The position numbers and the translations under genes were made by a program. The notes beneath the pieces were generated by a model, which saw only the letters and a program-made list of their open reading frames with translations, had not been told where the DNA came from and ran no database searches. From contig CAVYVZ010000009.1 of the NCBI GenBank assembly GCA_963772065.1, positions 434,001 to 498,000 of the forward strand: DNA of 64,000 nt, read 5' to 3'. This DNA comes from CAVYVZ01 sp963772065 (GTDB taxonomy: Bacteria; Acidobacteriota; Vicinamibacteria; Vicinamibacterales; UBA2999). This document shows positions 39,693 through 48,887 of the stretch, one piece after another. Each line of letters opens with the position of its first letter. Position 1 is the stretch's first letter.

Positions 39693-40631
39693 TCAGGCCT
39701 GCGACGAGGCGTCGGCGGTGGCTTCGCGCGCCTTGGCGTGAGCGGCTTCGGCCTTGGCGCGAATTTCGTCCGCCGACGGAAGCGCGGCCAGCACCTCCAT
39801 CGGCACGTCGAGCTCCTTCTGCAAGGCCAGAAGGCACGTCTGCCGCTCCTTCAGCGCGCGATCGTCGTCTCGCTCCTTGGAGAAGCGCGACTTCGCCTTC
39901 GCGCTGCGATCGCGCAGGAGCGCGTACACGTCGCCTCCCAGCAGCGCCGAGATATCGACCTTCATCGCCTCGCGACGCACGTCGTCGGACGCCACCTCGT
40001 CCCCGTTGATCGGCGCGTGCCGGTACCTGGGGAACATGATCGCGACCTCGGGGCAGACGCGCGAGCAGGCGGGGCAGTCGGTCTTGCAGTTGCTTTGATT
40101 CTGGACCTGGATCTTCTTGTCGGCGGACACGCCGTACACGTCGAAGAGGCAAAAGCTCAGGCACTGCATGCAGTTCGTGCAGCGCGTGTAGTCGATGACG
40201 GGGAACCAGGGCTTCCACGGTTTCGCGCCGCTCGCGCCGGTGCTCGCCGCTGTATCCAGCGACTTCGCGAGCGTCTTCGCGCCCTCCGGGTCGGTCCCGG
40301 TCCGCTCCCCCACCAACCCTGCTGCCACGTCGCCGGCCGACTGCGTGCGCATGTTGAATACACGCGTCTCGGGATTGGCCAGGTCGGCACCCGCCGCCGC
40401 GAAGAGCCACTTCACGGCGCGCGGGTAGCACGCCGCAATCTTCAACGACGGATCGGCGGCGAGCTCGCGCAGCCGTTCGTCGCCGCGGGCCGCCATCTCG
40501 CAGAGATCGGAAACCGCCTCGAATTCAGCGCCCGACCCGGCGAGACGCTCGAGCACCTCCGCCTTCACGTCGGGCGGGAGCACCCGCGCGTGAGCGCAGT
40601 GGCAATACAGGATTCGGGCGGGTGTCGTCAT
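39693..40631 (-). CDS. Two-cluster ferredoxin-like protein with N-terminal four-Cys domain
   Basis: 312 residues. The N-terminal domain has Cys at 10, 12, 44 and 69 in LYCHCAHA, SDLCEMA and IAACYPRAVKWLF, a possible further cluster or thiol site. The ferredoxin core has C151, C154, C157, C161 (CTNCMQCLSFC) and C182, C186, C189, C193 (CKTDCPACSRVCP), enough for two 4Fe-4S clusters. The C-terminal ~80 residues are charged and helical. It is probably an electron carrier for the adjacent radical SAM enzyme. It lies 20 bases after the CobW gene. Confidence 0.85.
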   Translation of the reverse strand: MTTPARILYCHCAHARVLPPDVKAEVLERLAGSGAEFEAVSDLCEMAARGDERLRELAADPSLKIAACYPRAVKWLFAAAGADLANPETRVFNMRTQSAGDVAAGLVGERTGTDPEGAKTLAKSLDTAASTGASGAKPWKPWFPVIDYTRCTNCMQCLSFCLFDVYGVSADKKIQVQNQSNCKTDCPACSRVCPEVAIMFPRYRHAPINGDEVASDDVRREAMKVDISALLGGDVYALLRDRSAKAKSRFSKERDDDRALKERQTCLLALQKELDVPMEVLAALPSADEIRAKAEAAHAKAREATADASSQA

Positions 40632-40651
40632 CGTGTCACGCTTCTGTATGG

Positions 40652-41758
40652 CTACATGGCCGCGAGCCGGTGCGTGGGCTGCGGCCTGCCCGGCCGGAAA
40701 TGCTCACAATGCACGATGGCGGCGTCGGCGCCGAGCCGCGCGGCGGCCGACTTCAATGCGGTCTCCACGATTGCGCGCAGCCGATCGGGATCGCCTTCCG
40801 CACGCAGGTTGACGATCAGCTCTCCTTCCGTCGTCTCGTCGGCAAGCCGATGTGACAGCTCCGCCTGGCCGTCGGTTCGCACCAGGTTGAGCGCCGCGAT
40901 GTCGGAGCCCTCGCCGGGCGTCAGCGTCATCTTCAGATGCGCGATCTCGAAGCCGTCCAGAACCACGCCGGCGTGAATCTGTCGCGCGAGCTCGTGGAGC
41001 AGCTCGTTCCCATCGAACGGCGCGGCCGCCGTGAGACGCGCCGTGGCGTTCAGCCAGCCGAGCAGCGCTTCACCTTCCGCGTAGACGTCATAGTCGACCT
41101 CCATGGCCGGCCGCGACGCGAGCGGACTATCGACGATGCGCTCGAACCATTGCTCGAGGCCCGATCCGGTGCGGGCGCTCGCGATGAGCACGTCCGCCGC
41201 CGGGTACCGTTCACGCAGCGCGCCGCTGAGAAGATCGCCTTGCGCCGTTGTAATCATGTCGCTCTTGTTGATCACGATGAGGTCGGCTTCCTCGAGCTGC
41301 TTGTTGTAGACGTAGAGAACCTTCGGCGAGAAGCTGCGGCCCGCTTCGAGCCCCAGGATGCGCAGCGCGCGGAACGGATCGACCAGCACGCTGAGCGGCG
41401 CAATCTGGAACTGGTCGCCGTACATGCGGCTCAAGGGATATTGCACGGTCGCCCGAAGGTCAGTGCAGCTGCCGACCGGTTCCGCGACGAACACGTCGGG
41501 CCGCGCGTCGCGCGTGAGCTGTTCGGCGGCGTCGGTGAGCGAATTGAACCGGCAGCAGAAGCACCCGCCGGTGATTTCCTGCACAGGGTAGCCGTGGGCT
41601 TCCACCACGGAGGTATCGACGAGGCCCTGGCTCTGATCGTTCGTGATCAGGCCCACGCGCCGGCCGCGCGCGGTCACGTGGTCCGCGAGGCGCAGCATGG
41701 CGGTGGTCTTTCCGGCTCCGAGGAAGCCGCCAATCATGACGTAGCTGGCTGTTGGCAT
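40652..41758 (-). CDS. CobW/COG0523-family GTPase (metallochaperone-like)
   Basis: 368 residues. The Walker A is GGFLGAGKTT (10-19), the COG0523 metal motif is GGCFCC (C66, C68, C69), and the guanine motif is INKSD. The C-terminal part contains the CobW_C-like region. Such GTPases deliver zinc, cobalt or other metals, or help mature metalloenzymes. With a radical SAM and two Fe-S proteins next to it, a maturation role is plausible. The start ATG overlaps the stop of the lipoyl-protein gene (TGATG). Confidence 0.9.
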   Translation of the reverse strand: MPTASYVMIGGFLGAGKTTAMLRLADHVTARGRRVGLITNDQSQGLVDTSVVEAHGYPVQEITGGCFCCRFNSLTDAAEQLTRDARPDVFVAEPVGSCTDLRATVQYPLSRMYGDQFQIAPLSVLVDPFRALRILGLEAGRSFSPKVLYVYNKQLEEADLIVINKSDMITTAQGDLLSGALRERYPAADVLIASARTGSGLEQWFERIVDSPLASRPAMEVDYDVYAEGEALLGWLNATARLTAAAPFDGNELLHELARQIHAGVVLDGFEIAHLKMTLTPGEGSDIAALNLVRTDGQAELSHRLADETTEGELIVNLRAEGDPDRLRAIVETALKSAAARLGADAAIVHCEHFRPGRPQPTHRLAAM

Positions 41759-42213
41759 CAGTGCTGGTCCTGGGGCAGCTTACCCCGCATGCGGTCGATT
41801 GTCTGATCGAGCAGGCGCGCATACCCCCGGGCATCGCATGCGTCGGGATCGGGAGTACCGCGGACCCGATACAACCAGCCGCGGCCGTATCGGTCGCGGT
41901 CGATCACGTCGACGTCGGTATCGAGGTCCGGGTTCCCCCCCGCAAAAATGCCGGCGGCCACGCTGTAGAGGTCCGATCGCGCCTTGAACCCCTCGAACCA
42001 CCCCAGCGTGTCGCCGAGGGCGACCGATGCCCCCGGCGCAACCTCGAACCCGATGTCTACCACATCCCCCAGCATGCGCGCCGCGAATTTCGTCAGCCCC
42101 ACGCGCCATACCCGCGGTTCGTCCTCCTGCAACCAGAAGTGTGAGGCGGTGTAGAGCCGGTCGGCGGCAAGGCGGGTGGAGAACCTGGACCGTCGATAGT
42201 GAATGTCATCCAT
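41758..42213 (-). CDS. Glycine-cleavage H-protein-like lipoyl carrier
   Basis: 151 residues with the lipoyl-domain layout of GcvH: YTASHFWLQEDEPRVWRVGLTKFAARMLGDVVDIGFEVAPG, then the lipoylation hairpin GWFEGFKARSDLYS with the acceptor Lys at residue 77. The retained Lys and hairpin suggest a working lipoyl carrier. No other glycine-cleavage genes (P, T, L proteins) are present, so it probably serves a different, dedicated reaction, as lipoyl-binding proteins do in sulfur metabolism. It is the first gene of the operon. Confidence 0.85.
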   Translation of the reverse strand: MDDIHYRRSRFSTRLAADRLYTASHFWLQEDEPRVWRVGLTKFAARMLGDVVDIGFEVAPGASVALGDTLGWFEGFKARSDLYSVAAGIFAGGNPDLDTDVDVIDRDRYGRGWLYRVRGTPDPDACDARGYARLLDQTIDRMRGKLPQDQH

Positions 42214-42278
42214 GAATGTGTCGAAGCGTGAGTCCGTGTCGGCCGGAACCGCGTCTGATACGCTGAACTGATTTTCCT

Positions 42279-45200
42279 ATGAGAACAGGTGCCTGTGCAG
42301 CCATCGCGCTGCTGCTTTCTATGGTTGTTGCGGGACAGACGCACCGTGCTGCGATCCGCGGCCGTGTGACGGATGCCACCGGACGCGCCGTGAGCGGCGC
42401 GCGGGTGAACGCCACGCAACAGGAGACGAACGAGCGGCGAAGCGTGACCAGCGACGACGCGGGGGGATTTGCCATTCCCGAGCTGCCGCCTGGCCCGTAC
42501 CGCCTCGTGATCGAATCCGGGGGCCATCGGATGCACGTCGAAGAGCTGACGCTCGACGTCAATGACGAGCGGCGCGCCGACATACGGCTTCAAATCGGCG
42601 CGCTCACCGATCGCGTGGAGGTCACCGCGCCGCGCGTGGACGTGCGACGGGACACGGCGATCGGCTCGGTGATCGAGAACAGGCAGATCGTCAGCCTGCC
42701 GCTCGACGGACGCAACGTCCTCGAACTGACGCTCCTCGCGCCTGGCGCCGTGCCTCCGGCCCAGGGATCGGCAGGGTCGGTGCGCGGCGATTTCGCGTTT
42801 TCCGTGAACGGCGGCCGCGAAGACTTCAACGGCTTCCTGCTCGACGGCGCCGACAACGTCGATCCGAAGCTGAACACCGTCAGCGTGACGCCTCCGGTGG
42901 ACGCCATTCAGGAGTTCGAGGTGCTCACGAGCACCGCCGATCCGACGTTCGGACGCCAGGGCGGCGCGCACGTGAACGTGATCACGCGGTCCGGGAGCAA
43001 TGACGTCCGCGGCACCGCCTGGGAGTTCTTCCGCGGTGGCGCGCTGCAGGCTCGCAACCACTTCGCCGCTGAGGACGCGGCGGATCCCGACTACAGACGG
43101 CATCAGTACGGGGTGTCGCTCGGCGGACCGGTTCTGCGCGATCGCGCCTTCTTTTTCGCAGACTACGAGGGCACCCGCGCCGACGAAGGCATCACGCGCA
43201 TCACGACGGTGCCCTCGGCGCAGCAGCGTGCGGCGGCCGGATTCCTTCCCGTGCATCCGATCGGCCGCGCGCTGCTTGGTTTGTATCCGGAGCCGAACCG
43301 CGCGGACGCGACCGGCAACTTCGTGTTCTCACCAACACAGAAGGACCGCGTGGACTCGTTCGATGGCCGGATGGACTATGGCATCGGCGACTCGTTCGAC
43401 CTGATGGGCCGCTACAGCCTGGCCGATCGCCGTCTCCATGAGCCGTTCAGTGGCCCTGGCTTCTCCTCGCTTCCGGGTTTCGGTTCCGACCTCGAGCGTC
43501 GGGGTCACAACGCGGTCGCCAGCACGACGCATGTGCTGTCGGCCGCGCTCGTGAACGAAACGCGCGTCGGCTTCAACCGCGTCTCGTCGAGCGTGACGCC
43601 GGAAACCGGCGTGACGAATCGCACAGTCGGTCTGCCGGAGCCGTGGACCAACGCGCGCGACGCCGGTCTCAGTTTCATCACGGTCACCGGCTTCTCGCCC
43701 CTCGGCGCGGAGTACAACAACCCGCAGCAGGGCAGCACGAACGCGGTTCATCTCTCGGACACGGTGACGTGGTCGCGAGCCCGCCATCTCATGCGGTTCG
43801 GCGGTGACGCGCGCGTGGTCCGGCAGAAGGCGTTTCGTGACGTCCAGGCTCGCGGCGCGATAGCCTTCACCGGTCTGCTCACGGGCAGCCCGCTCACCGA
43901 TCTGCTCTTCGGCGTCCCGACGTTCTCCACGGTCGCGCGTCTCGACAACCCGCAGAATCTGCGAACGGAGTCGTATGCGGCGTTCGTGCAGGACAGCATT
44001 GATGTGCGTCCCGACCTGACCCTCAATCTGGGCCTGAGGTACCAGCTCACCTCGCCGCCGGTTGACGCGGACGATCGGGCCAGCTTGTACGATGCGGCCA
44101 CATCGCAGGTTCAGCGCGTGGGCACCGGCGGGTTGCCGCGCGGTGGTTACGACTCCGATCGAAACAACTGGTCGCCGCGCATCGGCGTGGCGTGGGCGCC
44201 TGGCGGTGGGGCCACCGCGCTGCGCGCGTCGTATGGGATTCACTACAACCAGTCGGCCCTGGCGCCGAGCGAGGGCCTGTACTTCAACGCGCCCTACTTC
44301 AACCTGGGCGTCAACCTGACGTCGGCGATGGCACCGTTGCTGATCCACGACCCGTTTCCGCAGGGCGGCTTCTTTCCGCAGAGCGGCACTGCGTTTCAGC
44401 GCGATCTGCGTACGCCGTACCTCCACCAGTTCACGGTGAACGTTCAGCACCAGCTCGGCGCCTCGCGGCTGGTCGAGGCGGCCTATGTGGGCTCGCGCGG
44501 ACGGAACCTGATTGCCGGCCGCGACCTGAACCAGCCGGCGCCCAGCCGGGCACCGCTCAACCTGCGTCCCAATCCGCTATTCGGCGACATCACCGTCATC
44601 GAGTCGCGCGCCAGCTCGGAGTACGACAGCCTGCAGCTCCGTTACGAGCAGCGTCTCGATCGCGGTTTCACGATGCTCGCCGCGTACACGCTCGGCAAGG
44701 CGGAAGATGACGCATCAGCGTTCTTTCCCAGCGCCGGGGACCCGAACTTTCCGCAGGACAGCAACAACCCGTCGGCGGAGTTCGGTCGGTCCAACTTCGA
44801 CACGCGGCAGCGGCTTTCGGTGGCGCTTTCGCAGGAATTGCCATGGGGCATGCAGGTGAGCAGCGTGATCACCCTGCAGAGCGGTCGGCCGTTTACCGTG
44901 GCGCTGCTGCCGGAGCTGGACAACAGCAATACGGGCCGCACGGTGCTCGGCTTCGGAGCCAACGATAGGCCGAACGTGACCGGAGATGCGTCGCTCTCCG
45001 ATCCGACCGATGCGCGCTGGTTCGATACCGGCGCCTTCACCCTGCCGGCGTTCGGCAGCTTTGGCAACGCCGGCCGCAACATCCTCGAGGGGCCGGGCTA
45101 TGCGAACGTGAATGTCGCCGTGATCAAACACGTGAGATTCGGCGGACGCACGCGTCTTCAGCTCCGAGCCGAGGCGTTCAACCTCTTCGACCGGGCAAAC

Positions 45201-45302
45201 CTCGGACTTCCGGACAACTTTTTCGGCTCGCCCACGTTCGGGCAGGTGCTCACAGCTGATGCGCCCCGTCGCGTGCAGTTCGGCGCGAGGTTCCTGTTCT
45301 AG
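42279..45302 (+). CDS. Oar-like TonB-dependent receptor
   Basis: 1007 residues with a signal peptide (AIALLLSMVVAGQT), a CarboxypepD_reg domain (GRVTDATGRAVSGARVNATQ, FAIPELPPGPYRLV), a plug (IVSLPLDGRNVLELTLLAPGAVPP, DPTFGRQGGAHVNVITRSG) and a barrel ending RRVQFGARFLF. It is divergent from the terpenoid operon across 65 bp, so it may share its regulation. The TAG stop is shared, through the palindrome CTAG, with the stop of the convergent PQQ-propeller gene. No LacI-type palindrome was found in front of it. Confidence 0.92.
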   Translation: MRTGACAAIALLLSMVVAGQTHRAAIRGRVTDATGRAVSGARVNATQQETNERRSVTSDDAGGFAIPELPPGPYRLVIESGGHRMHVEELTLDVNDERRADIRLQIGALTDRVEVTAPRVDVRRDTAIGSVIENRQIVSLPLDGRNVLELTLLAPGAVPPAQGSAGSVRGDFAFSVNGGREDFNGFLLDGADNVDPKLNTVSVTPPVDAIQEFEVLTSTADPTFGRQGGAHVNVITRSGSNDVRGTAWEFFRGGALQARNHFAAEDAADPDYRRHQYGVSLGGPVLRDRAFFFADYEGTRADEGITRITTVPSAQQRAAAGFLPVHPIGRALLGLYPEPNRADATGNFVFSPTQKDRVDSFDGRMDYGIGDSFDLMGRYSLADRRLHEPFSGPGFSSLPGFGSDLERRGHNAVASTTHVLSAALVNETRVGFNRVSSSVTPETGVTNRTVGLPEPWTNARDAGLSFITVTGFSPLGAEYNNPQQGSTNAVHLSDTVTWSRARHLMRFGGDARVVRQKAFRDVQARGAIAFTGLLTGSPLTDLLFGVPTFSTVARLDNPQNLRTESYAAFVQDSIDVRPDLTLNLGLRYQLTSPPVDADDRASLYDAATSQVQRVGTGGLPRGGYDSDRNNWSPRIGVAWAPGGGATALRASYGIHYNQSALAPSEGLYFNAPYFNLGVNLTSAMAPLLIHDPFPQGGFFPQSGTAFQRDLRTPYLHQFTVNVQHQLGASRLVEAAYVGSRGRNLIAGRDLNQPAPSRAPLNLRPNPLFGDITVIESRASSEYDSLQLRYEQRLDRGFTMLAAYTLGKAEDDASAFFPSAGDPNFPQDSNNPSAEFGRSNFDTRQRLSVALSQELPWGMQVSSVITLQSGRPFTVALLPELDNSNTGRTVLGFGANDRPNVTGDASLSDPTDARWFDTGAFTLPAFGSFGNAGRNILEGPGYANVNVAVIKHVRFGGRTRLQLRAEAFNLFDRANLGLPDNFFGSPTFGQVLTADAPRRVQFGARFLF

Positions 45303-46609
45303 GAGCTGATGCCGAAGAGGTGCCGTTCGCCTCGAATGTAGATGCGGCCGTTGGAGATCGCCGGCGTCGTGTACACCGGCTCTCCAACGGAGTTCGTGGT
45401 GATGACCTCGTGCTTCGGGCCTGCCCTGATCACGAACGTGTCGCCGTCCTCGCTCGTCATCAGGATCTTCCCGTCCGCCGCGATCGGTGAGCCCATGAAG
45501 GATGCCGGGATGGGCACGCGGCCGCCTTCGTACTTCACGTCGCCCGTCGTGGCGTCGAGCGCCGTGATGACGCCGCGATCGTTGACCAGATAGAGCAGCC
45601 CTTCGTAGAGGATCGGAGACACCACGTACGCCGTGCCCTTCTCGTAGGTCCAGAGGATGTTCGCCGTACCGGTGACGTCACCCGAACCCCCCGGTTTGAT
45701 CGCGATCGTCTTCTTCGCCGGAAACCCGGCCGTCACAATCACCACGCCATCGCCGACGACAGGCGTGTGGATCGCGTTGCTCTCGACGCCTTTCGTCCGC
45801 CACAGCTCCTTCCCCGTCGCGGGATCGTAGGCGATGATCCATTCGGCCCCATTCGTCACGAGCTCCGTCCGCGCACGGCTGGATACGAGCACCGGCGTGG
45901 ACCAGCTCACCTGAACCGGCCGCTTCATCCGCCATTTCTCCCGGCCGCTCTTCGCATCCAGCGCCACGATTGCCGAATCCTTCCCGTCATCGTCATCGCA
46001 CTGCAGGATGACGAGCCCGCCGTGCACGACCGGTGATGACGCGGCGCCGAGGCCGAGGGTCTTCACCTTGCCGATCGACGTCTGCCATGCAGGCTTGCCG
46101 TTCACGTCATACGCGAACACACCTTCGGATCCGAAGTAGGCGAACACGAGGGTGCCGTCCGTGGCGACCGACGGTGACGCGAAGCTGCTCTTTCGATGAC
46201 GATTGTCGAAGGGCACGCCCTGCCACGCGGTCTGTTCCCAGAGGAGCTGGCCCGTGCGCCCGTCGTAGGCCAGGACCTTGTAGGTGTGAGCACGGTCGGC
46301 GCCCACGCTGTCGGGATGAAGGAACGGCTTTCCCGAATCGACGTGCTCGACCGCTTTCGCGCCGGGGGCCGGCTCACCTTCGATTGCCGTGGTGATGAAC
46401 ACGCGGTCGTTCCAGACAACCGGCGCCGAGTGCCCGCGGCCAGGCACCTCGGCCTTCCACGTGATGTGCTGCTGGGGTGTCCAGACCGGTGGAAGCCTCC
46501 TCTCGCGCGAAATGCCTTGTCCGCCCGGCCCGCGCCACTGCGGCCAGTTCTCCGCCGCCAAATTGCTCGCAGAAAGGACGATCAGTGAAAGCACGACGGT
46601 TCGGCGCAT
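45299..46609 (-). CDS. Secreted PQQ-type beta-propeller protein
   Basis: 436 residues from the ATG at 46609 (another at 46621 adds four residues). The signal peptide is followed by AENWPQWRGPGGQGIS, the phylum-typical start of these proteins. Propeller blades repeat the A-x-D-x-x-T/S-G-x-x-x-W/L unit (AYDGRTGQLLWE, ALDAKSGREKWR, AYDPATGKELWR, ALDATTGDVKYE). No heme domain or PQQ-dehydrogenase Asp-Cys-Cys features are seen, so it is probably a BamB-like or sensor-type propeller rather than a quinoprotein enzyme. It is divergent from the next PQQ-propeller gene. Confidence 0.9.
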   Translation of the reverse strand: MRRTVVLSLIVLSASNLAAENWPQWRGPGGQGISRERRLPPVWTPQQHITWKAEVPGRGHSAPVVWNDRVFITTAIEGEPAPGAKAVEHVDSGKPFLHPDSVGADRAHTYKVLAYDGRTGQLLWEQTAWQGVPFDNRHRKSSFASPSVATDGTLVFAYFGSEGVFAYDVNGKPAWQTSIGKVKTLGLGAASSPVVHGGLVILQCDDDDGKDSAIVALDAKSGREKWRMKRPVQVSWSTPVLVSSRARTELVTNGAEWIIAYDPATGKELWRTKGVESNAIHTPVVGDGVVIVTAGFPAKKTIAIKPGGSGDVTGTANILWTYEKGTAYVVSPILYEGLLYLVNDRGVITALDATTGDVKYEGGRVPIPASFMGSPIAADGKILMTSEDGDTFVIRAGPKHEVITTNSVGEPVYTTPAISNGRIYIRGERHLFGISS

Positions 46610-46674
46610 CGCTTGACCCATTCTGTTCGAGGCTATATCGTCGGAAATCGCGTCAGAATCATAGCTTTACTGCC

Positions 46675-48885
46675 ATGCCTTCTTCTTCTCGCCCGTCACA
46701 CGCCGTTGCTGTTCTGTCCCTGCTCGTCGCAAGCGCCGGGGGTCTTTCGGCCGACTGGCCGGAATGGCGCGGCCCGTCGCGCGACGGCGTCTCACAGGAG
46801 ACGAACCTTCCGGCGCGCTGGTCGACCGCCGGCGAGAACCTCGCGTGGCGCGTCCCGATCGGCGGGCGGTCCGCTCCGGTGGCCTTTCGAAATCGAGTCT
46901 ATCTGCTGACCACGAGCGGCGATGCCGCGACGACGCAGGAGCGGCTCGTGGCGCTGGATGCGCAATCGGGCAAGGTGATCTGGGACCGCCGCTTCAGCGT
47001 GTATCTCAGCGACGTGCCGCAGCACCGCTCCGCCTGGGCGTCGCCGGCGGTCGACCCGGAAACCGGAAACATCTACGCGTTCACGGTAGGCGCGCAACTC
47101 TTCTGCGTATCGCCCGAGGGGAAGATCCTGTGGGACCGCTCGATGCCCGAGGAGCATGGGGCTATCACCACTCACGGCGGCCGCACGACCTCACCGATTG
47201 TCGAAGGCGACAAAGTCATCCTCAACACGCTGATTCTGGCGTGGGGCGATCTCGGCCGCCCGGGGAACCGCTACTTCGCGTTCGACAAGCGCACCGGCCA
47301 GACGATCTGGATCAGCTCGCCGCAGGCGCGCCATTACGACACGAACTACTCGATGCCGATCGTGGCGGACGTCGACGGGATGAAGCAGCTGATCGTCGGC
47401 GGCACCGACGGCGTCTTCCATGGCATCAAGCTGAATACCGGCGAGCCCGTGTGGCACGTCGAGGTGAGCAAGCGCGCCATCCTCAACAGCGCGCTGTATC
47501 GCGACGGCGTGGCCTACATCACGCACGGCGAGGAGAACATCGGCACGACCGAGATGGGGATGGTGGCGGCCGTCGACGCGCGCCGTACGGGGGCGCTCGA
47601 CGCGGCGGGTTTCAAATGGAAGACGCACGGGTTCCTGCCCACGTTCGCCTCGCCGGTCATGGACGCCGAACGGCTGTACACCGTCGACAACGGCGCGATT
47701 GTCGGTGCGTTCGATCTCAAGGATGGCAAGCCCCTCTGGCATCGCACGCTCGGCACGCTGCAGAAGGGCTCGCCCGTGCTTGCCGACGGCAAGCTGTATG
47801 TCGGCACGGAGAACGGCAAGTTCTACATCCTTCGTCCCTCAGCCACAGGTGTCGAGGTGCTCGACGAGGATCTGCTCGGCGCGGCCGGGTCGCCGGAGCC
47901 CATCGTCGCTTCGCCGATCGTGTCGGATGGCCGCGTGTACGTCACGTCGATGGAAGCCACGTATGCGATTGGCACGCGGAAGCCGGCGCCCGCGCGTTCG
48001 ACCGGTACGAACGGCGCGCCTGGCAGCTCGGCGTACAACGGAGACGGCGTCGTCACGCACGTGCAGGTGTTTCCGTATGAGGCGATTCTCGCGCCAGGCG
48101 CGCAGCAGAAGTTCCGCGTCAGGCTGTTCGACGCGAAGGGCAGCCTGATTCGCGAAGAGGTTCCGAGCAAGGCGACGTGGGCGGTCGATCAGATCGGCGG
48201 CACGGTGGGACCTGACGGGACGTTCACCGCGCCGAAGGAATCGCAGGGCGGCTTCGTCAAAGCCACGCTGGGCAGCGTGACCGGCCAGGCGCGCGTTCGC
48301 GTCGTCGCGCCGCTGCCGTACTCGTTCGATTTTGACAAGGCGGCCGCGGAAGCGCCGCCGTCATGGTGGGTTGGTGCGCCGACGAAAGTGCTCCAGCGCA
48401 CCGTGGAAGGCGCCGGTCCGGTGCTGATCCGCCCGCGCGACGAGACCGTCGGCCGGCGCGCGAAGATCTTCTTCGGAATGGCGAACTGGCACGGCTACAC
48501 GGTGGAGTCAGACGTGCGCGGCCGCGAGCAGCGCCGCCAGCGGGGCGACGTGGGTTTGATCAACCAGCGCTACGGGCTCGTGCTCTTCGGCAACGGACAG
48601 AAACTCGAGCTGCATCCGTGGCAGGCGGCCGATGAGATGACCGTGCGCGTGCCGTATCCGTGGAAGCCGGACACGTGGTACCGGATGAAGCTGCGCGTCG
48701 ACAACCGCCCCGACGGCACCACGCAGGTCCGCGGAAAGGTGTGGCCGACCGGAGAGCCCGAGCCCGCCGCGTGGACGATCGAGAAGACCGACAAGATCCC
48801 GCACCGCAACGGAAGCCCGGGCATCTACGCCGACGGCATTTCCGACGTCTACTTCGACAACGTCACTGTGTATCCGAACAAGTAG
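46675..48885 (+). CDS. PQQ-type beta-propeller with Ig-like and jelly-roll domains
   Basis: 736 residues from the ATG at 46675. The signal peptide and ADWPEWRGPSRDGVS lead into a propeller (ALDAQSGKVIWD, AFDKRTGQTIWI, AFDLKDGKPLWH) to about residue 440. Two extra C-terminal domains follow: an Ig-like segment (FPYEAILAPGAQQKFRVRLFDAKG) and a LamG/jelly-roll-like segment (YSFDFDKAAAEAPPSWWVGAP through GSPGIYADGISDVYFDNVTVYPNK) of the kind found in 3-keto-disaccharide-hydrolase relatives. The extra domains suggest carbohydrate binding. It starts a four-gene plus-strand run. Confidence 0.9.
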   Translation: MPSSSRPSHAVAVLSLLVASAGGLSADWPEWRGPSRDGVSQETNLPARWSTAGENLAWRVPIGGRSAPVAFRNRVYLLTTSGDAATTQERLVALDAQSGKVIWDRRFSVYLSDVPQHRSAWASPAVDPETGNIYAFTVGAQLFCVSPEGKILWDRSMPEEHGAITTHGGRTTSPIVEGDKVILNTLILAWGDLGRPGNRYFAFDKRTGQTIWISSPQARHYDTNYSMPIVADVDGMKQLIVGGTDGVFHGIKLNTGEPVWHVEVSKRAILNSALYRDGVAYITHGEENIGTTEMGMVAAVDARRTGALDAAGFKWKTHGFLPTFASPVMDAERLYTVDNGAIVGAFDLKDGKPLWHRTLGTLQKGSPVLADGKLYVGTENGKFYILRPSATGVEVLDEDLLGAAGSPEPIVASPIVSDGRVYVTSMEATYAIGTRKPAPARSTGTNGAPGSSAYNGDGVVTHVQVFPYEAILAPGAQQKFRVRLFDAKGSLIREEVPSKATWAVDQIGGTVGPDGTFTAPKESQGGFVKATLGSVTGQARVRVVAPLPYSFDFDKAAAEAPPSWWVGAPTKVLQRTVEGAGPVLIRPRDETVGRRAKIFFGMANWHGYTVESDVRGREQRRQRGDVGLINQRYGLVLFGNGQKLELHPWQAADEMTVRVPYPWKPDTWYRMKLRVDNRPDGTTQVRGKVWPTGEPEPAAWTIEKTDKIPHRNGSPGIYADGISDVYFDNVTVYPNK

Positions 48886-48887
48886 CC

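Noticed and set aside
41758..42213. Glycine cleavage system H protein (gcvH) in the classical sense
   Set aside because: No P, T or L protein genes are adjacent, and the operon context is radical SAM and terpenoid; the gene symbol was not assigned.
45299..45302. Shared CTAG at the convergent TonB receptor and PQQ-propeller stops as a regulatory element
   Set aside because: CTAG is self-complementary, so convergent TAG stops that overlap produce it automatically.
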